This document shows positions 47,199 to 57,212 of a stretch of 64,000 nt of DNA, piece after piece. Position numbers and translations under genes: made by a program. The stretch comes from Bacteroidia bacterium. Lineage in GTDB: Bacteria; Bacteroidota; Bacteroidia; Flavobacteriales; Flavobacteriaceae. The notes under the pieces are model-generated. The model was not told where the DNA came from. It saw only the letters and a program-made list of their open reading frames with translations, and ran no database searches. The stretch spans positions 86,002 through 150,001 of the forward strand of contig JAUIBP010000009.1 in the NCBI GenBank assembly GCA_030427735.1. The letters are read 5' to 3'. How positions within the stretch are numbered: the first letter of the stretch is position 1; every line of letters begins with the position of its first letter.

Positions 47199-49877
47199 CG
47201 ATTTATAGGGATGGGAATTCAATATCCAAGGCTTGGGAGCTTGTTGTTTTAGATGATAGTCAAACCAATCCATAATTTTACAGGTAAGGTCTAGTTGGTT
47301 TTTTTGTTCTACCAGGACATGTTTTTCATTGGGATAAATTAAGAGGATATTTTCTTTGTCCATACGCCGTAAAGCTAGGTGCATGTACAGGCCTTGTTCC
47401 CAATTCACACGGTCATCGTCATTTCCAAACCAAATGAGCAACGGGGTATCTACCTTATCAATTTGATGTATGGGGGAATTGGCTAAATAATTCTCTTGAA
47501 TTTCAAAAAAAGGCTTGTCCATGCGTAGTCTTCCAAATTCATAATAGTTTAATTCTGGTTGGTTTCCAAAACCAGGCATAATACTTAATGCGCTGCTGAA
47601 CAATTCAGAAAATCCAGATCCAGAAATAGCAGCTTTAAACAATTGGGTTTGGGTAATCGTAAAGTTGGTTTCATAACCTCCAAGTGAATGCCCAATTAAT
47701 CCGAGTGCATTTTTGTCGATATAGGGGTTTCTTAATGCTGTTTCCGTCGCTGCAATTATGCAATCAGCAGCGGACATGCCAAGGTTTCTTAAGCGAAATT
47801 TAATATCTGGAAACAACACAAAATAACCATTTAAAGTAAAATTAGTCACCAAGGCTATGTCTTGTGCAAATGGAGATGGTAATATAAATTGATTGTAGTA
47901 TTTGGTTTGCTGTTCATAGGGAAGAACAATTAATGGATATTGTTTTGTATCATCAAATTGAGCAGGATAATACAGTATGCCTTGGAGGGAATCCTGATTG
48001 GAATTGGTATATTGAATGATTTTAGAATCTCCCCAATAGTAGTTTTTATGGTGCGGATTACTGCGGTATAATACTGATTTATGTTGATCCGCATAGGTCA
48101 TTAGGGTATAGGGCGTATTAAATCTTTGGGTTCTAAAGGTTAATCTGGAAGCATCTGGTGTGCTAAAAACTTCATCAGAAAAAGCATCACCAAAAATAAT
48201 AGGCTTTAAGGATTTCGGGGTATAGTGATAATACCCCATGTGCCTAGTTGTGGAATCTATGGCATGAAAAATAAGATTATCTTGAGACGGAACGGTTAAA
48301 CTTTTTCCATTTAGATGGTTTCTGGATTTAGGGTTTGTGTTAGACCCTTTATAAACACTAAAGCTTAATTGAGAGGCTTTTCCATCGGTGAGTTTAGTTG
48401 TTTTCAAAGACGGTAAATCAATTTGCCAAACGTCATGTTGTCCGCTTAGGTATAGGTGTGTCTCTTGGGTATTCCATACCGGATGGCTAATAGGTGGGAG
48501 AGTTTTGGAATAGGTAATGGTTTTATGCAATGCTTCAGGTATGTTTTTAGAAATGTTTATGTGTTGACTATGTTTAACATCATAGAGCCACCACTTTTTG
48601 TCCTTAAAATAACTGTAGTAGCTACCCGAAGGTGAGGTGCCAACAGTACGTGTAGGGTGTTTTTTTAAGATTACTGATTTTGAATTTGTTTTTAAATCTA
48701 TCAGATGATAATCTGTAAAATGGCCTTGATATTTGTAAAGAGGCAAATATGCAGTCTGACCATAAACTAATGCCGTTTGATGATCCTCATTAATTAAACT
48801 AAAGGGATGTTCTCCTGAAGTGATACTTTGGAAAGATCCTTTTTTAATATCCCAAAACCCTTGTAAGTCGGAATTTTTATAGGAATGGTAGGCCTGAAGT
48901 TTAGGAAAGACTTCAGGAGCTTGGTAATGCCAAATTTCTACTTCGGAGCCTATAGCGTTTTTGGATTCCTCATTTTTTATAGAATGTTTAGAAATTGGAA
49001 AAAATACTTGTGAGCCATTATGAGCAATGAAATATTGTGTCATTTGGGAAATGGTCGTTTTTGTGATACGATAATCCTTGGGGAAACCAGACATAGTGTG
49101 GGGGTCAAGGCTGTTAAGTGTTTTATTGAAATGATGGAGTATGTAGCCTGACTCAGGATTTGAGGAAAGGCTTTGCGCTTCATAGAAAATCAGTTCATCT
49201 TGGGTGTCATGCCATTTTAAAAATGAAATTTCCTTTTGGGAGCTTAAAATGGTTTTTGAAACCGCGGTATTAGAAGGGTTGATCAGTTGTAGCCTATAGT
49301 TGTCTTTTGTTTTGGAAATAATCGCTAGAGTTTTACCTGTGCTGTTAAATTGATACTCTATAATATTATTAAAACTAGTCTGTTTGTTTTTTTTTAAGTC
49401 CAATAAGGTTAGTTTTTTGTTTTGGCTATTATATACTGCTACATGATTTTGGGTGTTGGCTAGTTGGTAAGCTCTCCCATCTTTAATATAATTTGTTTCT
49501 TGGGTACTTAGATTGTGAATACCTACCCCTTGAACACTGTTTTTAAAAATAAACCAAGAATTATCAAAGCTAAAAGCACCATGGTGCCCCTTTGGGAACC
49601 CTATTCGATTAAGAGTTGTTGTGTTTTGTACATACAAGGTATCCTTGCCTGATGGATAGGTCATGTAATAAGAAACATAGTCACCATTTTTAGATAAATG
49701 TTCTTGTGTGAGTAATCCCCAAAGTCGATAGTCATTCTCGGTAACCACCAGATTACCCTGTTGTTGCGCGTAATATGAATTGCTTTTTACTAGCAACATT
49801 AGTAAAAGTAAAACTGTTGGAATCACTTTTATTTGAAAATGAGCTTCCAAAAAATGTTTATTGGTTTTGCTAATCAT
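47184..49877 (-). CDS. S9 family (prolyl oligopeptidase-like) peptidase
   Basis: 897 aa with signal peptide (about 1-38, NSYYAQQQ). An N-terminal beta-propeller precedes a C-terminal alpha/beta hydrolase domain with Ser731 in GHSLGG, Asp near 817 (GNDDDRVNW) and His near 852 (NEKHVLVE). Secreted or periplasmic peptidase. Last gene after susD (143-bp gap), suggesting peptides imported by the SusCD pair are its substrates. Confidence 0.9.
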   Translation of the reverse strand: MISKTNKHFLEAHFQIKVIPTVLLLLMLLVKSNSYYAQQQGNLVVTENDYRLWGLLTQEHLSKNGDYVSYYMTYPSGKDTLYVQNTTTLNRIGFPKGHHGAFSFDNSWFIFKNSVQGVGIHNLSTQETNYIKDGRAYQLANTQNHVAVYNSQNKKLTLLDLKKNKQTSFNNIIEYQFNSTGKTLAIISKTKDNYRLQLINPSNTAVSKTILSSQKEISFLKWHDTQDELIFYEAQSLSSNPESGYILHHFNKTLNSLDPHTMSGFPKDYRITKTTISQMTQYFIAHNGSQVFFPISKHSIKNEESKNAIGSEVEIWHYQAPEVFPKLQAYHSYKNSDLQGFWDIKKGSFQSITSGEHPFSLINEDHQTALVYGQTAYLPLYKYQGHFTDYHLIDLKTNSKSVILKKHPTRTVGTSPSGSYYSYFKDKKWWLYDVKHSQHINISKNIPEALHKTITYSKTLPPISHPVWNTQETHLYLSGQHDVWQIDLPSLKTTKLTDGKASQLSFSVYKGSNTNPKSRNHLNGKSLTVPSQDNLIFHAIDSTTRHMGYYHYTPKSLKPIIFGDAFSDEVFSTPDASRLTFRTQRFNTPYTLMTYADQHKSVLYRSNPHHKNYYWGDSKIIQYTNSNQDSLQGILYYPAQFDDTKQYPLIVLPYEQQTKYYNQFILPSPFAQDIALVTNFTLNGYFVLFPDIKFRLRNLGMSAADCIIAATETALRNPYIDKNALGLIGHSLGGYETNFTITQTQLFKAAISGSGFSELFSSALSIMPGFGNQPELNYYEFGRLRMDKPFFEIQENYLANSPIHQIDKVDTPLLIWFGNDDDRVNWEQGLYMHLALRRMDKENILLIYPNEKHVLVEQKNQLDLTCKIMDWFDYHLKQQAPKPWILNSHPYKSKRSR

Positions 49878-50020
49878 CGGTATAAATGATATTTAAAATT
49901 GATTGAAATGTGTAATGCCCTAGTAAATTGCCAAAATCCTGCTCCCTTAAAGAGAGCAGGAGACTAAAACATAATAAACATAAAATGCACTATGTATTAT
50001 AAAGGCAATGAATTTCAGGT

Positions 50021-51406
50021 TTAATAGCCGTCGTTCTGAGGATTCAAACTGGGATTTAAAATCAATTCAGAATCAGGTATGGGTAATCTATCCATGGTTG
50101 GTTTCCAATTTGGTTTTACGTTTTCAAGAGTATTGTGTATTAATCCTGTTCGTTTTAAATCTAAAAATCGATGCCCCATTTCTGTGAATAATTCAAATCT
50201 ACGTTCTTCGTATATGGCATTGAGAACCGTGTCTGAATCTATTGATGTTATCGGGGATAAATGGGCGCGGTCTCGAATACGGTTTAAATCATTAAGAGCA
50301 TTAGGTATTTGCCCTAATTGTGCATAAGCTTCAGCTCTGATTAAATACAATTCTGCCAAGCGAAAAATGATGGAGCACTCTTGGGTGGTGTCTGTAAGAC
50401 TGTTAAATTTATATTTATTTGGAAAGAACCAAGTTTCAGATCCATTAGTTACCTGTCCAATCCATTGGGTAAATCTAAAGTCTTGAGGCTCCATTTTGGA
50501 AATAAAGGCTTCGGAGAGTGCACTGTTTGGAGGAGGGCCACTAACGAAAACATAAGTCTGGGCGTCTAATGTATTAGCGCCAGCTCTTCCAGTGTCAAAC
50601 TGCCAAATAGTTTCGGGACTCAAATTAGAAAATACTTGGTCAATGTCTGATTGGAGTTGATAGTGCCCACTATTTATAACATAATCAGCTTCATTTAAAG
50701 CTTCTTCCCAGAGATGCTGGTAGAGGTAAACACGGGATAAGAAGGCGCTTGAAACCAATTGATTGATTCTGAAATTAGAATCGCCCATAGGTAATTCTTC
50801 TAAGAAGGATTTAGATTCTTGTAGATCTAAGATGATTTCAGAATACACAACATCTTGGTTTAGTTTTGGAATGCTCTGGTTCTTCTCATAATCTGTTGTT
50901 CTGATGTATGGGATGTCACCGAAAAGATTAACCAAATAGAAATGGATGAATCCCCTTAAAAAGTAAGCTTCACCAAGATAGGTGTTTTTTTCTTCAATGC
51001 TGAACGCATGGGATGCGGTTACACCTTCTATTATAGAATTAGTAGCGTAAATAAGATTGTAGCCGCCTGACCAAAAGTTTAGAACAGAATTATTGTTAGG
51101 TAAGACTGTGTTTTCATAAAAAAGTAAAGCAGCAGCGTTTGGATTATAATTAACTAGTTCATCTGTATACAGTCCCATGAGATATCCCACGCCTAATATA
51201 TTTCCGGTGGTTAAAATGTTGTCCCGAAGTTGACTGTAGATGTCGGTTAACGCAGCATCGACACTTGATGCATCTGTAAATAATAGCTCGCCAGTAATTT
51301 CGTAATTTGGCGCATCAACGGTTACGAAATCTTCACAGGATAGACTTAATATTGATATCATAATGACCAGTGAATGATAATTGAAATACTTATAAATTGT
51401 TTTCAT
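50021..51406 (-). CDS. susD: SusD/RagB family lipoprotein
   Basis: 461 aa. Lipobox SLSC then EDFVTVDAPN, and SusD repeats (AEAYAQLGQIPNALNDLNRI, MGHRFLDLKR). It is the surface lid of a SusCD nutrient importer, 10 bp after its susC partner. Peptide rather than glycan substrate is suggested by the S9 peptidase next to it. Confidence 0.93.
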   Translation of the reverse strand: MKTIYKYFNYHSLVIMISILSLSCEDFVTVDAPNYEITGELLFTDASSVDAALTDIYSQLRDNILTTGNILGVGYLMGLYTDELVNYNPNAAALLFYENTVLPNNNSVLNFWSGGYNLIYATNSIIEGVTASHAFSIEEKNTYLGEAYFLRGFIHFYLVNLFGDIPYIRTTDYEKNQSIPKLNQDVVYSEIILDLQESKSFLEELPMGDSNFRINQLVSSAFLSRVYLYQHLWEEALNEADYVINSGHYQLQSDIDQVFSNLSPETIWQFDTGRAGANTLDAQTYVFVSGPPPNSALSEAFISKMEPQDFRFTQWIGQVTNGSETWFFPNKYKFNSLTDTTQECSIIFRLAELYLIRAEAYAQLGQIPNALNDLNRIRDRAHLSPITSIDSDTVLNAIYEERRFELFTEMGHRFLDLKRTGLIHNTLENVKPNWKPTMDRLPIPDSELILNPSLNPQNDGY

Positions 51407-51415
51407 AATTGTTTT

Positions 51416-54400
51416 TTAAAAGGTAAGTGTGGTTCCTAAAGTGATAAATCGAAGGGGAGGAATGGTGGTGTTCGAGCGTGTTTCAGGATCAAGACCATTG
51501 TAATTGGTTAGCGTCCATAAATTTTGTCCTCTAAGGAAAAATTTACAACCAATGCCCATGTTTTGTACATTGGTTAATGTGTAGGTCAAGGAAAGGGTCT
51601 TTAGACGGAGATAGGAAGCATCTATAATAGCTGCATCACTTTGTGCATAATTAGAAAATGCGAGGGTTCCGTTATAATTTAATCCGCTAGTGTATTTTTG
51701 GACATCTGTTTGATCACCGGCATTTTGCCATCTATGGAGTACATCTCTGGATTGATTGTTCATGGTGCCAGGGATGTGCGTAGTTGCCACATAATCCATG
51801 CCTAATTGTTTAGTGAAGTTAAACAGGATATCTAAGTTAAACCGTCCGTAGGTGAATGTGTTTGATATACCGCCGTAGTAACTAGGATTTAGATCTTTAA
51901 TAATTTGATTGTCCTGCGGTCTGGAAATAATACCATTACCATCAAAGTCTGTGAACTCAAAAAATCCATGGTCTGGGTTAACCCCTTGGGATTGATATAA
52001 TTTTAGGATGTTCAATGGTTCTCCTAAAACTAATTGATTGGAATAGGTAGATCCTTCCAAATTTGGAAAACTTACCAGCCTATTTGTCGGAATGGTAATA
52101 TTAAAATTTGTTGACCATTTAAATTGGTCGGATTGGATATTAACGGTTTGTAACTCAAATTCCCATCCTGTGTTTTCAACAGTTGCATTTAAGTTGGCAT
52201 TTATGGAGCTAAAACCTGTGGTTCTAGGAAGAGGAATCCCAACCAGTTGATTTGAGGATGTATTCTGATAATAACTCGAACTAAAGTTAATGCGGTCATT
52301 TAAAAAGCCGAGTTCTAGGCCTGCCTCGAATTTTATGTTTTTTTCCCAACTAAAATTAGGGTTATATAGTCTGCTAGGTCTTAAACCTATTGTGTTTTGG
52401 TAAACAGAGTTAGAAAACGCAAAGGTGTCAAAATATTGATAATCTCCAATTTGGTCGCTTCCGGTAGATCCATAACTTGCTCTTATTTTTCCGAAGCTCA
52501 AAAAGTTTAAATGCGATTTGCTAAAGCCTTCTCTAGAGAATATCCATGCAGCTCCAACAGCGCCAAAGTTTGCAAATTTATTTTCAGAACCAAATCGACT
52601 GGATCCATCTCGCCGTCCTGTTAGGTTTACAAAATATTTCCCTTTGTGGTTAATATTTAGTCGTGCAAAGAAAGCCTGATATTTGTATTCTTTCTCACTG
52701 TTTTCATTAATAGATACATTCTGGGCTGCTGCTAAATTTTCTATGAAGGCATTACTGGTAAATCCATTGGCGAAAATAGAGGTAGTATTTGTTATTTCAT
52801 CTTGAAAGGTCATTCCAAATAAAGCTTCGAGAGTTGAATTTTTGAATTGCGTTTTCCAATTTAATTGGGGTTCGATAATCCATGAAGTTCTATTGGCATT
52901 ATTATGAAATGCCGACGAGGCCTCGCTACCAATACCGAAGGCTGGATTTAGTATGGTGTTTGGAGTCGTCTTGATTTCATTAAGTTGGCTTTGGGTAAAT
53001 CCAAAACTGGTGTTGAAGTCTAGCCCATTTAAAAGTGTGTATTTTAAAACGGCATTGCTTATTAAATTCGTGCTTTTTGCCAAATAACTACCTTCAAAAT
53101 TCCGTAACGGATTGTTCCAAGTTGAATTTTCCCAATTTAAACTGCCATCAGTGTTGTATAAATCAGGTGCATTAGGGGAAAGGAGTAAGGCTTCTCGGAC
53201 GATACTGGTGGCAGGCAGGTTGTTGGTATCTGTTGTATAATTTACAGAAAACTGTAAGTTTAATTTGTCATTTTTTGTTTTGTGATGTAGCGAACTTAAT
53301 ATGGAAACTTTTTCATTTTTAAAGTCCCCTGGAAATACTGTAGTCTGTTTGTTGTAATTTCCACTTACTAAAAATTGGGTGTATTCACCCCCTCCTGAAA
53401 ATTGCGCTTCCGCATTGGTAAGAAACGAGGTGTTCCCAAAAAGTTCTTTTTGCCAGTTGGTATATTTGGTTGGATCCCAAGTACCATTAATATCATAAGC
53501 ATTGAACGGAATTTGTGTCACTCCATCATTAGCATAGGCTTCTTGTCGCATGCTAATGTATTCCGATGTGTTTAATACATCAACAGGGTTGGCCACTTCA
53601 CCAAGACCAGATGAAAGGTTGACGATAAATGATGTCTTACCTGATTTCCCCTTTTTAGTAGTAATTAGCACAACGCCATTCGCTCCACGAGAACCATAAA
53701 TGGCTGTAGCATCAGCATCTTTTAAAATTTCTATGGTTTCAATATCGTTGGAATTCAGATTGTTTAGAGGGCTGACACCTAAACCAGGAATGATTAAAGA
53801 AGAGGTTTGGGCATTGCCAAGGGTAGATGTTGGAAATGGAACCCCATCCACAACGAATAATGGGTCGTTACCATTGGATCGGATACTGTTTTGTCCACGT
53901 ATTTTTATGTCAAATGCAGCACCGGGTATCCCAGATGTTTGGATGATTTCAACCCCAGCAGCTCTACCTTGAATGGCGGCCAATGGGTTGGGGAGATCTT
54001 GCTCTTCTATAGCGTCTTTGTTTATTTGGATGATATTACCCGTTTGTTCCCGCTCTTTTACGGAATAGTAACCAGCATTAATGGTTATTTCATTTAATTG
54101 TGTAATATCTTCCTCAAGGATAATAGTTATATGATCCCTATTATTTATTGAAACTTGTTGGGGTATAAATCCAAGACTAGATATGATTAACTCAGCATAA
54201 GGATGCGAAGTAATGGAAAAAGTACCATTTATTGACGTAATAGTACCCTGTTGTGTGCCTTCTATTTGTATCTGTACCCCTGGCAAAGGTGTGCCATGAC
54301 TGTCTGTAACCTTACCAGAAACTAAATGTTGTAAATCTATTTTATACTTGGGTAGAGCTAAGGTGTTATTACAGAGTGAGCTAAAGGTTAGAAAGAGGAA

Positions 54401-54460
54401 CAATGAGAAAAGCCGATTAAAAGAACGTGCTTTTTCATGAAGAATGTAGTTATTTTTCAT
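51416..54460 (-). CDS. susC: SusC/RagA TonB-linked outer-membrane receptor
   Basis: 1014 aa: signal peptide (about 1-37), carboxypeptidase-regulatory domain (about 48-120), plug (about 140-240, including VDGVPF) and a large beta-barrel ending in FITLGTTLTF. TonB-dependent importer of oligomers with SusD. First gene of the susC-susD-S9 operon. Confidence 0.95.
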   Translation of the reverse strand: MKNNYILHEKARSFNRLFSLFLFLTFSSLCNNTLALPKYKIDLQHLVSGKVTDSHGTPLPGVQIQIEGTQQGTITSINGTFSITSHPYAELIISSLGFIPQQVSINNRDHITIILEEDITQLNEITINAGYYSVKEREQTGNIIQINKDAIEEQDLPNPLAAIQGRAAGVEIIQTSGIPGAAFDIKIRGQNSIRSNGNDPLFVVDGVPFPTSTLGNAQTSSLIIPGLGVSPLNNLNSNDIETIEILKDADATAIYGSRGANGVVLITTKKGKSGKTSFIVNLSSGLGEVANPVDVLNTSEYISMRQEAYANDGVTQIPFNAYDINGTWDPTKYTNWQKELFGNTSFLTNAEAQFSGGGEYTQFLVSGNYNKQTTVFPGDFKNEKVSILSSLHHKTKNDKLNLQFSVNYTTDTNNLPATSIVREALLLSPNAPDLYNTDGSLNWENSTWNNPLRNFEGSYLAKSTNLISNAVLKYTLLNGLDFNTSFGFTQSQLNEIKTTPNTILNPAFGIGSEASSAFHNNANRTSWIIEPQLNWKTQFKNSTLEALFGMTFQDEITNTTSIFANGFTSNAFIENLAAAQNVSINENSEKEYKYQAFFARLNINHKGKYFVNLTGRRDGSSRFGSENKFANFGAVGAAWIFSREGFSKSHLNFLSFGKIRASYGSTGSDQIGDYQYFDTFAFSNSVYQNTIGLRPSRLYNPNFSWEKNIKFEAGLELGFLNDRINFSSSYYQNTSSNQLVGIPLPRTTGFSSINANLNATVENTGWEFELQTVNIQSDQFKWSTNFNITIPTNRLVSFPNLEGSTYSNQLVLGEPLNILKLYQSQGVNPDHGFFEFTDFDGNGIISRPQDNQIIKDLNPSYYGGISNTFTYGRFNLDILFNFTKQLGMDYVATTHIPGTMNNQSRDVLHRWQNAGDQTDVQKYTSGLNYNGTLAFSNYAQSDAAIIDASYLRLKTLSLTYTLTNVQNMGIGCKFFLRGQNLWTLTNYNGLDPETRSNTTIPPLRFITLGTTLTF

Positions 54461-54501
54461 AATTTTGGTTTAGGTTATAATTTTATATAAAGTGTAATCG
54501 C

Positions 54502-54537
54502 AACCTCCTAAAGACCGTGCAAAGTTGTTAGGAGGTT
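54502..54537. promoter_or_regulatory. Hairpin upstream of susC
   Basis: Perfect 10-bp arms AACCTCCTAA (54502-54511) and TTAGGAGGTT (54528-54537), 41 bp upstream of the susC ATG, with a T-run on the plus-strand side. No plus-strand gene ends here, so it is either a leader hairpin of the susC message or the terminator of an unseen antisense RNA. Confidence 0.5.
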
Positions 54538-55150
54538 TTTTGTTGGTGTTTAAATCATAAGCAATTGGTTTTTAAGGTTAATACTGTGTTTTATGAGGGT
54601 TAAGTTAGGAATGTAGGTATCCTGCCTTAATTAGGTTGCGCTATGTTCGGATGCATAAAATGTAGAAAAGTGTTATGGGATTGTCGTGTGTCGTAATTCC
54701 GAAATCTAGTGTGTCTTAAGTCCCATAAAAATGTATTTACACAGGGTTTTTTGGCTTTTTCTTAAAAAGAATGTCAAATACGCTCAACTCGTGAGAGCTT
54801 GAGCTTAGTAAAATTAAAGGTGTGCATGGAACACAAAAAATTTGTTTCATTCTCTTCTTTATAGCTAAAAAACAATTTTGCAGATCCTCAAATCTGATGG
54901 TGACCAAATTGTAAACTATTACTTAAATGAGCCCACGTTAAGGGAACGTGAGCTTCATTTTAGATTCTCGTAATAAAAGTACCAGTTTTAAGATACGAGA
55001 AATAGTACTGGTTTTACAATTGTTTACCTAAATATGGATTGCAAATTGGTTAATACTGAGGCTAATATAATAAAAAAAATCAACTGTGGTGCTATGATAC
55101 TACAAAAAATATTTCAATTTCATTGATATTTCTAATATATCAGGTTAGGA
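54538..55150. other. Intergenic region rich in inverted repeats
   Basis: About 610 bp without a gene. Inverted pairs: TTATGGGA/TCCCATAA (54673-54680, 54721-54728), GCTCAA/TTGAGC near 54783-54805, CACGTT/AACGTG near 54935-54950 and TTCTCGTA/TACGAGAA (54965-54972, 54994-55001). Might hold a small RNA or element end; nothing decides it. Confidence 0.35.
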
Positions 55151-55375
55151 ATGGATAATAAAGCTAAGAAACAATATTTAGAAACAATTGGAGGTAATTT
55201 GAAAATAGAGAGAGAAAGTCAAGGATTGAGTTATAGAGAATTGGCTCAATTATGTGATGTAGATCATAGCCAAATAAGTAAAATAGAAAAAGGTCTAATT
55301 AATATTCAAATAACCACACTTATTGAATTAGCAAAGGGTCTCAATATAAAAGCTAAGGATTTAATTGACTTTTAA
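55151..55375 (+). CDS. XRE-family HTH regulator
   Basis: 74 aa, little more than the helix-turn-helix (about 14-70, SYRELAQLCDVDHSQISKIE). Such short proteins are typical local or phage-type regulators. Immediately precedes the SRAP gene but 150 bp apart. Confidence 0.8.
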   Translation: MDNKAKKQYLETIGGNLKIERESQGLSYRELAQLCDVDHSQISKIEKGLINIQITTLIELAKGLNIKAKDLIDF

Positions 55376-55523
55376 GCTGAAGTATTTTATCCCAGCATTA
55401 TAGAGTTTAAGATACAGTAAAGCCTAGAGTTATTTAAAAGTTAATTTTGTGATTTATGTTACTGAGTACGTTTACAAAAAAATGGAGATTATTCATTATC
55501 TTTAAAATACCAATTTTAACAGC

Positions 55524-56273
55524 ATGTGCTTCCATACCTCTACAATCACGAAAACTAAAAAGCTAGAACAGTATTTTAATGTGAAATTAAATGAGGAAGT
55601 ACTTCGTCCAATTTTTGATAAGCCGCAATATCATCTTAATGGATTTTCGCATCCCAATATGCTCGTCATTCCACAACAAAAGCGCGAGGTGTTGGTTCCT
55701 GGAGTTTGGGGAATTGTGCCAGATGATAAATCAAAAGACGAAATCTTGCCCTACTTTAAAGAAGCCGTCAAATATGGTGGAGGTCTCAATGCGCGCTCCG
55801 AAAAATTGTTTAACCATTTTATCTATAATAGCGTAATACATGAACAGCGCTGCATTATTCCTGTATCGGGTTTTTATGAACCGCACGAGTATAAAAAATC
55901 GCACGGGAAGAAAAAAGAGAAATGTCCATTTCTAGTTCAGGGTATTGAGAAGGAACCCTTGGCTTTAGCCGGGATCTACACGGTAATAGATACGTATATT
56001 ACCTTTTCTATCCTCACAAAAGATGCTTCACCACAACTGGCTAAAGTGCATAATGTGAAAAAGCGTCAACCTTTAATATTAGACCTTGAACTTACAAAGG
56101 ATTGGTTAGATCCTAATCTTACAGACAGACAAATAACCGAAATCACCAAGTATAATTATCCTAATAAGGAATTACTAGCCTATACGGTTAGCAAAGACCT
56201 GTTTAGTCCTAAGGTAGATAGTAACATTCCCAGTATCTTGGAAAATGTTGAATATGATGGTGTAAAAATCTAA
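55524..56273 (+). CDS. SRAP (HMCES/YedK) abasic-site protein
   Basis: 249 aa. Begins Met-Cys, the catalytic Cys2 that crosslinks to abasic sites in single-stranded DNA and protects them. Other family blocks: NARSEK, CIIPVSGFYEP and KVHNVKKRQPLIL. Start is certain because Cys2 must be exposed after Met removal. Confidence 0.93.
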   Translation: MCFHTSTITKTKKLEQYFNVKLNEEVLRPIFDKPQYHLNGFSHPNMLVIPQQKREVLVPGVWGIVPDDKSKDEILPYFKEAVKYGGGLNARSEKLFNHFIYNSVIHEQRCIIPVSGFYEPHEYKKSHGKKKEKCPFLVQGIEKEPLALAGIYTVIDTYITFSILTKDASPQLAKVHNVKKRQPLILDLELTKDWLDPNLTDRQITEITKYNYPNKELLAYTVSKDLFSPKVDSNIPSILENVEYDGVKI

Positions 56274-56479
56274 AGTGTTTGCACAAAATTTGTAATTGGG
56301 CTTAAATTTCATTTAGCAGTCCTTTACTTTATATTAAGCATTAAAATTCGCTGTTTTTCTTCTATTTTAGTTCTATATTTATCAGTAAAGTAACTCTAAG
56401 GATAATATCTTAAGGGGGAAACTTATGTTGATAAAGTTTAAAAGGCGTTAGCCAAAATTAAAACCATCATTTTATACAA

Positions 56480-57043
56480 TTGAGTTCAATATTAAAAACC
56501 ATAGACTTCTTTCAATTTTTAAAAGTTAGATACGCAGGAAATATTCCATATCAAAATATTTTAATTGTTGGACTTATATTGGGATGGTTTACTTATCTCG
56601 GATTAGAAAGAAATTGGATACCAATTAAATTAATTATTTCTATTACTATAATCGTAAGTGCCATAATAACTTTTTGGTTTAAAAAATTTTATAAAAACAA
56701 TTTGGGTTTTTATTGGTCATTCTTTCATAATATTGGTATTGGATTAATTTTTGCTTTCTTGTTTTTAAAAAGTAATGATTTATTATCTTCAAAACCAATA
56801 GTATATAACAATTACCGAATAACTGATGTAAGATTTGTTCATGGTATTACCTCTAGAGGTAGTAGAACAAGTCCAATGAAACCTATTATTTCAATTGATT
56901 TTAAAGGAACAAATAAAAATTTCACTTTAAGTCCAGTAGACTCAAAAAATATAACAATTAGAAATGCATATATGGGAGTAAAAGAAGGATTTTGGAATTA
57001 TGATGTTATTAAATCAATCGATATTGCAAGAAAACAAAAATAA
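56480..57043 (+). CDS. Membrane protein of cassette 1
   Basis: 187 aa with a TTG start at 56480; no ATG lies in frame until residue 167 (MGVKEG) and the frame opens at 56462, so a non-ATG start is required if this is real. Three transmembrane helices (about 25-40, 50-66, 80-98) and a C-terminal soluble part. No family recognised. Cassette runs 56447-57174. Confidence 0.6.
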   Translation: MSSILKTIDFFQFLKVRYAGNIPYQNILIVGLILGWFTYLGLERNWIPIKLIISITIIVSAIITFWFKKFYKNNLGFYWSFFHNIGIGLIFAFLFLKSNDLLSSKPIVYNNYRITDVRFVHGITSRGSRTSPMKPIISIDFKGTNKNFTLSPVDSKNITIRNAYMGVKEGFWNYDVIKSIDIARKQK

Positions 57044-57047
57044 CTTT

Positions 57048-57180
57048 GGGTAACACCGGCTATAGTTCATTGCTTCTGACTTTCCTCGCGGAAAGTCCTC
57101 GCAAATTTGCTATCTTCGGTGCACGGCGGAAAATCCGCACGGATTTTCACGCAACGAAACCATAGCCATAACCGTTGTGT
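57048..57180. repeat. attC-like site A
   Basis: Starts GGGTAAC (57048-57054) and ends GTTGTGT (57174-57180). Paired arms GGCTAT/ATAGCC near the ends with an extrahelical base, and internal hairpins GACTTTCC-TCGC-GGAAAGTC and GAAAATCCG-CA-CGGATTTTC. The left end is complementary to the cassette's own 5' end at 56447. Confidence 0.6.
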
Positions 57181-57212
57181 ACAATTTGAGAACAGCATTC
57201 GAACTATAGAAA

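Noticed and set aside
55376..56447. Integron integrase or attI site
   Set aside because: Only an XRE and an SRAP gene are present upstream of the first cassette; no tyrosine recombinase with R-H-R-Y motifs is seen in the window.
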